Shown: piece after piece, positions 59,364 through 64,000 of the stretch
How positions within the stretch are numbered: the stretch's first letter is position 1
Layout: every line of letters starts with the position of its first letter
Assembly (NCBI RefSeq): GCF_034627025.1
Contig: NZ_CP141048.1
Location: 1,748,001 to 1,812,000 of the forward strand
DNA from: Microvirga lotononidis
GTDB lineage: Bacteria; Pseudomonadota; Alphaproteobacteria; Rhizobiales; Beijerinckiaceae
Direction: 5' to 3'
Length of the DNA stretch: 64,000 nucleotides
Translations under genes and position numbers: made by a program
The notes under the pieces: generated by a model
What the model was told of the DNA's origin: nothing
Databases searched by the model: none
The model's input: the letters and a program-made list of their open reading frames with translations, nothing else

Positions 59364-60422
59364 TTAGGGCGCCCATGCTTCTCCGGGCCGCAAAGGCCTG
59401 AAACGGCTATCGGGAATCTCGGCCGCCTGGAGGGCCGTGGCCAGCTCCTGCGGCGGCTCGTCGACGCCCTCGTTGGTGAGCCGGAACGTGCCCCAGTGGT
59501 GGCCGAGCGCCTGCTCGGCCTCGACGATCCGTAACACCTTCACGGCATCCTCCGGGTTCATGTGCTGCGGCTCCATGAACCAGCGCGGCTCATAGGCGCC
59601 GATGGGCAGGTGCGCGAGGCGCAGGCGACCGAAGCGCTCGCGGACGGCGTGAAAGATCTTGCCGTCGCCGAAGCCCGTATCGCCAATATGGTAGATCGTG
59701 CCGGCCGGCGTGGTGAGCACGTAGGCGCACCAGAGCGCCATGCGCCGGTCGTTGATGCCCCGCGCCGACCAGTGATACGCCGGCTCGACATGGGCCGTGA
59801 CACCATGGCCGAGGTCGATGGAGCCGCCCCAGTCCCGCGTCTCGACCGGGATCTCAGGATGCTCCGCCCGGATCACCGCGTCGTTGCCGAGGGGCGCGAT
59901 GAATTTCGGGCGATGCTGCTGCCACAGACGGCCGAGGGTTCCGGTGTCGAGATGGTCGTAATGGTTGTGGGTGATCAGCACCGCATGGATCGGCGGCAGG
60001 TCCCGATACGCGATGCCCGGCGGGTTCACCCGCTTGGGGCCGGCGAAGGAAACCGGGCTCGCTCTCTCTGAAAACACCGGGTCGATCAGGATGTTGAGCC
60101 CCGCCACCTGGACCAGGAACGACGCGTGGCCGATCAGCGCCGTGCGCAGGCCCCGCACCTCGGCCGGGGGCTTGTCCTGAAAGGGGCTCGGAAAACTCTC
60201 CGGCCAGTCCTTGCGTCCGCCGCCGAGCTGCCAGCGGGCCAGCTCCAGGAAGCCCTTGTCCTGCGGCTGGTTGGCCAGGAAGAACCGCACCCCGTCGAAA
60301 TGGTCGGTGACCGGCCCCTGATAGTACCGGTTCGTCGCACGGGCCGCCTTCATCCAGCCCAGGGCACTGGTGGCGGCGATGACGGGAAGGCCGAGGGTCT
60401 TGAGAAGGATGCGGCGGTTCAT
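59364..60422 (-). CDS. MBL-fold metallo-hydrolase (NAPE-PLD/UlaG-like), probably exported
   Basis: A 352-residue metallo-beta-lactamase-fold protein. The zinc motif HNHYDHLD is followed by further ligands in PLGNDAVI, HIGDTGF and ALGHHWGTF. The N-terminus NRRILLKTLGLPVIAATSALGW resembles a twin-arginine signal, implying export folded to the periplasm. The NAPE-hydrolysing phospholipase D-like subgroup is the best match; substrate unknown. ATG 60422 is preceded by a poor ribosome-binding site. Confidence 0.83.
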   Translation of the reverse strand: MNRRILLKTLGLPVIAATSALGWMKAARATNRYYQGPVTDHFDGVRFFLANQPQDKGFLELARWQLGGGRKDWPESFPSPFQDKPPAEVRGLRTALIGHASFLVQVAGLNILIDPVFSERASPVSFAGPKRVNPPGIAYRDLPPIHAVLITHNHYDHLDTGTLGRLWQQHRPKFIAPLGNDAVIRAEHPEIPVETRDWGGSIDLGHGVTAHVEPAYHWSARGINDRRMALWCAYVLTTPAGTIYHIGDTGFGDGKIFHAVRERFGRLRLAHLPIGAYEPRWFMEPQHMNPEDAVKVLRIVEAEQALGHHWGTFRLTNEGVDEPPQELATALQAAEIPDSRFRPLRPGEAWAP

Positions 60423-60537
60423 CAACGGTCTATCCGAGGTTCTCGTTTGAGCGACATCAGTTTATATTATAGAATAACGTTTATAAAATTGGGCTGGATC
60501 GCTTGAACTGCGAATCCGGATCTCAGGCGGGATAATC

Positions 60538-60825
60538 GTGGAAGAAATAGTCACTCAGATAGCCCGTTTCATCGGGCGCCTTCTCTTGGAGCTTCTATGG
60601 TATTTCAGAGCTAGGCTTATATTACCGCTTGTCTCCCTGGGATTTCTGGGATTTCTGCAGGTCCAACCCCTTGCTGCCAAGGATCGAGCCACGTGGTGGC
60701 AGAGCCCTTTCAAGCGTCTGCTGTCGGGGCAAGTCGAAGTCTCCGTCTCCATGGCGTCGACAATCGGATTTATGATGTGGGGGCTTCTCTTCCTCTGTAT
60801 CGTGCTGCACTACGGCGTCGGTTAA
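60538..60825 (+). CDS. Small hypothetical membrane protein
   Basis: A 95-residue protein with two predicted membrane segments (about 24-45 and 72-92) and a polar loop between. The start is GTG; GGCGGGA precedes it. It is not recognised. The 110 bases upstream are AT-rich (TTTATATTATAGAATAACG at 60461), a plausible promoter for this and the divergent MBL gene. Confidence 0.55.
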   Translation: MEEIVTQIARFIGRLLLELLWYFRARLILPLVSLGFLGFLQVQPLAAKDRATWWQSPFKRLLSGQVEVSVSMASTIGFMMWGLLFLCIVLHYGVG

Positions 60826-61148
60826 GCTAAGCTCCTCTCTGCGGGGCCCTTTTCCTTGACTCCGTCGCTCCTTTCCTCTATCGGCTGACCGCAAATCTGT
60901 AGAGCGAGCCCATGAGCCGCCGACCAGCCCGAGAGGCTGGAGGTCAACGTCCGACAGCGCGATGCGCCCTCGGGCGCGTTTCTCTTTGGGTTTCGCTCGA
61001 CTCACGACCCTCATCCCGAGGAGCAGCCAAAGGCTGTGTCTCGAAGGAGGGTTCAGCGGGCGCCTGAGGCGCCTTTTCCTTCGGGACGGACCTGACGGTC
61101 CACCCCAGGATGAGGCTGCGACGGTGCCCATGAAGGAAGGTGGAAGCG
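60826..61148. other. Gene-free stretch before the YHS gene
   Basis: 323 bases without a gene. It holds a short hairpin at 60964-60977 (GCGCCC-TC-GGGCGC), the family C element at 61009-61115 and, inside it, GGCGCC-TGA-GGCGCC followed by TTTT (61059-61077), a weak intrinsic terminator on the plus strand. The YHS ribosome-binding region starts right after. Confidence 0.5.
61009..61115. repeat. Compound palindromic element, family C
   Basis: Outer arms CCTCATCC (61009-61016) and GGATGAGG (61108-61115) enclose at least three hairpins: CAGCC-AAA-GGCTG, GGCGCC-TGA-GGCGCC and GGACC-TGAC-GGTCC. The CCTCATCC...GAAGGAGGG...GGATGAGG form is common in Hyphomicrobiales intergenic regions. Confidence 0.68.
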
Positions 61149-61364
61149 ATGTCGGACGACACATTGCGCATCGAGGACGCGGTCAACGAGACCTGCCCGT
61201 GGTCGGGAAAGCCGATCGCGGCGGATTCGCTCACCCGTTATCGCGGCGAGGTCGTCGGCTTCTGCAATCCCGGTTGTCGCGACAAGTTCGAGGCGGCCAT
61301 CAGCCACTTTGAAAAGGCCATCGCGGATCGCGATGTACCACTCATCGCAAAAGGAATTGAGTGA
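61149..61364 (+). CDS. Small YHS/TRASH-like metal-binding protein upstream of ffh
   Basis: A 71-residue protein with three cysteines in ETCPWSGKPI and GFCNPGCRDKFEAAI, the layout of YHS/TRASH-type metal-binding domains. It is probably cytosolic and may bind a transition metal. ATG 61149 is used because it follows GGAAG; an earlier start adds three residues. Its stop overlaps the GTG start of ffh (GTGA), so the two are translated in a coupled way; functional meaning unknown. Confidence 0.72.
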   Translation: MSDDTLRIEDAVNETCPWSGKPIAADSLTRYRGEVVGFCNPGCRDKFEAAISHFEKAIADRDVPLIAKGIE

Positions 61365-62917
61365 CCATGTTCGAAGGCCTTTCCGACAAGCTTTCCAATA
61401 TCCTCAACGGGCTGACGCGCCGCGGCGCGCTCACCGAGGAGGATGTCAACGCGGCCCTGCGCGAGGTCCGCCGCGCCCTGCTCGAGGCCGACGTGGCGCT
61501 CGAGGTCGTCCGCTCCTTCACGGACAAGGTGCGCGCCCGCGCGGTCGGCGCCGAGGTGGTCAAGTCGGTTTCGCCGGGCCAGCAGGTGGTCAAGATCGTC
61601 CACGACCAGCTGGTGGAGATGCTGGGCGCGGACGCGGAGGTGATCAGCCTCAATGCGGTTCCGCCCGTCGGCATCCTCATGGTCGGCCTCCAGGGTTCCG
61701 GTAAGACGACCACCACGGCCAAGATCGCCCGGCGCCTGAAGGACCGCGAGAACCGCCGCGTGCTCATGGCGTCCCTCGACACCCGCCGCCCGGCCGCCAT
61801 GGAGCAGCTCGCGGTGCTCGGCAAGCAGGTGGGAGTCGACACCCTGCCGATCGTGGCCGGCCAGTCGGCCGTGCAGATCGCCCGCCGCGCCATGGAGGCC
61901 GCCCGCCTCGGCGGCTACGACGTGGTGATGCTCGATACCGCCGGCCGCGTGACCGTGGACGAGGCGCTCATGGTGGAAGCCGCCGACGTGCGCGCCGCCA
62001 CCAATCCGCACGAGGTGCTCCTCGTCGCCGATGCGCTCACCGGCCAGGACGCGGTCAACACCGCGCGCGCCTTCGACCAGCGCCTCGGCGTCACCGGCAT
62101 CGTGCTGACCCGCATGGACGGCGATGCCCGCGGCGGTGCCGCCCTGTCCATGCGCGCCGTCACCGGCAAGCCGATCAAGCTCATCGGCACGGGCGAGAAG
62201 GTCGATGCGCTGGAGGAGTTCCATCCGAGCCGCGTCGCCAACCGCATCCTCGGCATGGGCGACATCGTCTCCCTGGTCGAGAAGGCCGCCGAGAATTTCG
62301 ACCAGGCGCAGGCCCAGCGCATGGCCGAGAAGATGCGCAAGGGCAAGTTCGACCTGGAAGACCTGCGCGATCAGCTCAGCCAGATGGAGAAGATCGGCGG
62401 ACTCTCCGGCATGATGGGCATGCTGCCGGGTGTCGCCAAGATGAAGTCGCAGCTCGAGAACGCCAATCTCGACGACCGGATCATCAAGCGCCAGCGCGCC
62501 ATCATCGATTCCATGACCCCGGCCGAGCGCCGCAACCCCGACATTCTCAAGGCCTCGCGCAAGAAGCGCATCGCGGCCGGTGCCGGCGCCAAGGTCGAGG
62601 AGATCAACAAGCTGCTCAAGATGCACCGCCAGATGGCCGACGTCATGAAGATGATGGGCGGCGGCAAGGGCAAGGGCATGGCGGGCGCCCTCGGCAAGAT
62701 GTTCGGCCTCGGCGGCGGCGGCGGCATGCCCCAGCCGACGCCGGAGCAGATCGAGGCCCTGCAGAAGCAGATGGGCGGCAAGCTGCCCGATTTCCCCGGC
62801 GGCGCCGGCGGTCTCCCGTCCATGCCCAAGGGCGTGTCGGGCCTGCCGGGCCTCGGCGCCGGCAAGATCCCGGGCCTTCCCGGCATCGGCGGCTTTCCGT
62901 TCGGGAAGAAGAAATGA
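61361..62917 (+). CDS. ffh: Signal recognition particle protein Ffh
   Basis: A 518-residue SRP GTPase. N domain (1-100), G domain with Walker A GLQGSGKTTTTAKIA (about 105-120), DTAGR and TRMDGDARGGAAL; the M domain (about 300-450) has methionine-rich segments for signal-peptide and 4.5S RNA binding; the last ~70 residues are glycine/proline/lysine-rich. The start GTG 61361 lies six bases after AAGGA and overlaps the upstream stop; ATG 61367, twelve bases away, matches the family N-terminus better (MFEGLSDKL). Works with FtsY (52556). Confidence 0.97.
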   Translation: MTMFEGLSDKLSNILNGLTRRGALTEEDVNAALREVRRALLEADVALEVVRSFTDKVRARAVGAEVVKSVSPGQQVVKIVHDQLVEMLGADAEVISLNAVPPVGILMVGLQGSGKTTTTAKIARRLKDRENRRVLMASLDTRRPAAMEQLAVLGKQVGVDTLPIVAGQSAVQIARRAMEAARLGGYDVVMLDTAGRVTVDEALMVEAADVRAATNPHEVLLVADALTGQDAVNTARAFDQRLGVTGIVLTRMDGDARGGAALSMRAVTGKPIKLIGTGEKVDALEEFHPSRVANRILGMGDIVSLVEKAAENFDQAQAQRMAEKMRKGKFDLEDLRDQLSQMEKIGGLSGMMGMLPGVAKMKSQLENANLDDRIIKRQRAIIDSMTPAERRNPDILKASRKKRIAAGAGAKVEEINKLLKMHRQMADVMKMMGGGKGKGMAGALGKMFGLGGGGGMPQPTPEQIEALQKQMGGKLPDFPGGAGGLPSMPKGVSGLPGLGAGKIPGLPGIGGFPFGKKK

Positions 62918-62921
62918 GTTT

Positions 62922-62949
62922 CGTCATTCCCGCCCAGGCGGGGATGACG
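62922..62949. repeat. Extragenic palindrome after ffh
   Basis: CGTCATTCCCGC (62922-62933) pairs with GCGGGGATGACG (62938-62949), one G-U, CCAG loop. It starts four bases after the ffh stop in the ffh-rpsP gap. Confidence 0.72.
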
Positions 62950-62989
62950 CGAAGGCAAGTTTGATCACAGGACACCAAAGGAGAAACCC

Positions 62990-63349
62990 ATGTCCCTGAA
63001 GATCCGTCTCACCCGTGGTGGTGCGAAGAAGCGTCCCTACTACCGCATCGTCGTGGCCGATTCGCGCTCCCCGCGCGACGGCCGCTTCATCGAGAAGGTC
63101 GGCACCTACGACCCGATGAAGCCGAAGGACGATGCCGGCCGCGTCGTTCTCGAGACCGAGAAGATCCAGGCCTGGCTCGCCAAGGGCGCCCAGCCGACCG
63201 ACCGCGTCCTGCGCTTCCTCGATGCCGCCGGCCTCCTGAAGCGTCCGGCCCGCAACAACCCGCAGAAGGCCGTCCCGGGCAAAAAGGCCCAGGAGCGCGC
63301 CGCCGAGAAGGCCGCTGCGGCCGAGGCTGCCGGCGGCGAAGCCGCTTAA
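62990..63349 (+). CDS. rpsP: 30S ribosomal protein S16
   Basis: A 119-residue S16. [20 protein letters not shown] and [15 protein letters not shown] are family blocks; the alanine/lysine/glutamate-rich tail (about 82-119) is the alphaproteobacterial extension. AAAGGAG precedes the ATG by six bases. rimM follows after a large repeat. Confidence 0.97.
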   Translation: MSLKIRLTRGGAKKRPYYRIVVADSRSPRDGRFIEKVGTYDPMKPKDDAGRVVLETEKIQAWLAKGAQPTDRVLRFLDAAGLLKRPARNNPQKAVPGKKAQERAAEKAAAAEAAGGEAA

Positions 63350-63393
63350 AGCATAACGATGAAGCGGGGGCGTTCAAACAACCAGGACCCTCG

Positions 63394-63523
63394 CCCTCTC
63401 CCCTTCGCGGGAGAGGGCGGCCCTCGCGTCGGCGAGGGCCGGGAGAGGGGCCGCGCTCGGTCGTCGAACGCCCCCTCTCCCGGCTCGCTCCGCTCGCCAC
63501 CCTCCCCCGCGAAGGGGAGAGGG
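63394..63523. repeat. Large nested palindromic element between rpsP and rimM
   Basis: Outer arms 63394-63417 and 63500-63523 pair at 23 of 24 positions (CCCTCTCCCCTTCGCGGG type). Inside are a perfect 9-bp hairpin (63419-63427/63432-63440) and a 12-bp perfect pair (63439-63450/63472-63483). The right arm contains GGGGAGAGGGAG, the only purine-rich sequence that could serve as rimM ribosome-binding site. Confidence 0.8.
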
Positions 63524-63532
63524 AGCGGCGCT

Positions 63533-64000
63533 ATGCCCGTCCGGGACGACCTCGTCCTCGTGGGCGAGTTCGGTCGCGCCCACGGCCTCAAGGGCGAGGT
63601 GCGGCTGAAATCCCATACGGGCGATCCACAGGCGATTGCCCAATACAGGCCGTTGATCGCCTCCAACGGCAAGACCTTTTCCCTCAAGACCGTGCGGCCC
63701 GCTCCCGGCGCCGCGCCCGATCTTCTCATCGCCATCGTCGACGGCGTGACGACGCGCGAGGCATCCGAAGCGCTCAACCGCGTGCAGCTCTATGTGGAGC
63801 GCGACAAGCTTCCGCCGCCCGACGAGGAAGACGAATTCCTGCTCGCGGACCTGATTGGCCTCACGGTCACCAGCGAGGCGGGTGACATGATCGGCACCGT
63901 GGTCGATGTGCCCAATTACGGCGGCGGCGATCTTCTGGAAATCGCGCCCGCGCAAAAAGGCCCGACGGCGCTTCTGCCCTTCACCAAGGCCTTCGTGCCG
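63533..64000 (+). CDS. rimM: Ribosome maturation factor RimM (3' end outside window)
   Basis: The first 156 residues are visible: N-terminal beta-barrel domain VLVGEFGRAHGLKGEVRLKS and the start of the PRC-barrel domain (EFLLADLIGLTVTSEAGDMIGTVVDVPNYGGGDLLEI). RimM binds S19 and helps 30S head assembly. ATG 63533 begins ten bases after the repeat arm. The frame is open to the last base. Confidence 0.93.
   Translation, partial: MPVRDDLVLVGEFGRAHGLKGEVRLKSHTGDPQAIAQYRPLIASNGKTFSLKTVRPAPGAAPDLLIAIVDGVTTREASEALNRVQLYVERDKLPPPDEEDEFLLADLIGLTVTSEAGDMIGTVVDVPNYGGGDLLEIAPAQKGPTALLPFTKAFVP

Noticed and set aside
60944..61234. A 96-codon minus-strand frame before ffh
   Set aside because: It covers the family C repeat and the YHS gene antisense, with no ribosome-binding site or motif.

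Overview
The window is GC-rich bacterial chromosome with the housekeeping gene order of an alphaproteobacterium of the order Hyphomicrobiales (Rhizobiales). Evidence for this: lnt-XRE-metK-trmB, rimP-nusA-ylxR-infB-rbfA-truB-rpsO-pnp, hslUV facing hisB-hisH-hisA-hisF-hisE, dapF-mtaB and ftsY with yciB, ffh-rpsP-rimM, BA14K and DUF1127 proteins, a Fur/Mur without the structural CxxC, EcfG-type stress promoters, and many rhizobial-type extragenic palindromes. A Methylobacteriaceae/Microvirga-like genome is my best guess, but the genus is inference. I see no rRNA, tRNA, CRISPR array, transposase or plasmid function. Both ends cut genes: mltA at the left and rimM at the right.

Layout. 1-11,000 is a plus-strand run: mltA end, Smr protein, XRE regulator, adenosine kinase, miaB, phoH, ybeY, corC-like gene, lnt (several joined by 4-base stop/start overlaps), then XRE regulator, metK and trmB. 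11,016-13,961 is a minus-strand three-gene ABC export operon (adaptor, permease, ATPase). 14,144-25,220 is the translation/RNA operon rimP to pnp, with a terminator-like hairpin in its leader and a stress-type ferritin-like gene (DUF892) inserted on the opposite strand. 25,300-31,300 is accessory: an AraC regulator, a membrane [2Fe-2S] adenylate cyclase, a flavin-binding protein, a DUF4142 protein, RidA and two secreted BA14K proteins. 31,304-40,858 holds an endonuclease III-like gene, hslUV and the histidine genes, with a lower-GC DUF3800 gene inserted between hisA and hisF. 40,900-50,200 carries small membrane proteins, GST, DUF1127/LysR, plsC-fur-rimI-tsaB, Nudix, nitroreductase, nfuA, a universal stress protein and trpS. 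50,369-58,600 holds murJ, yciB-ftsY, a pseudouridine synthase, dapF-mtaB, a secreted GyrI-like protein and a HAD phosphatase. 58,620-61,148 is a lower-GC accessory stretch. 61,149-64,000 is a YHS-like protein, ffh, rpsP and rimM.

How the genes work together. Most of the window serves translation and RNA: ribosome maturation (rimP, rbfA, ybeY, rimM), initiation (infB), transcription antitermination (nusA), RNA decay (pnp), tRNA modification (miaB, mtaB, trmB, truB, tsaB), and protein targeting (ffh, ftsY). Envelope work (lnt, plsC, murJ, mltA, dapF) and histidine synthesis are the other main blocks.

The most interesting signals lie outside the core. Four opposite-strand genes (DUF892, DUF4142, two BA14K) have upstream GGAAC-N16/17-(C)GTT elements, the signature of the alphaproteobacterial general stress response sigma factor EcfG. 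The two BA14K genes also share a palindrome that buries the Shine-Dalgarno sequence. A 23-bp perfect inverted repeat lies inside the mtaB reading frame and appears to copy, in reverse, the bases coding the first conserved motif. The rimM ribosome-binding region is part of a nested repetitive element. At least four structural families of extragenic palindromes punctuate the window.
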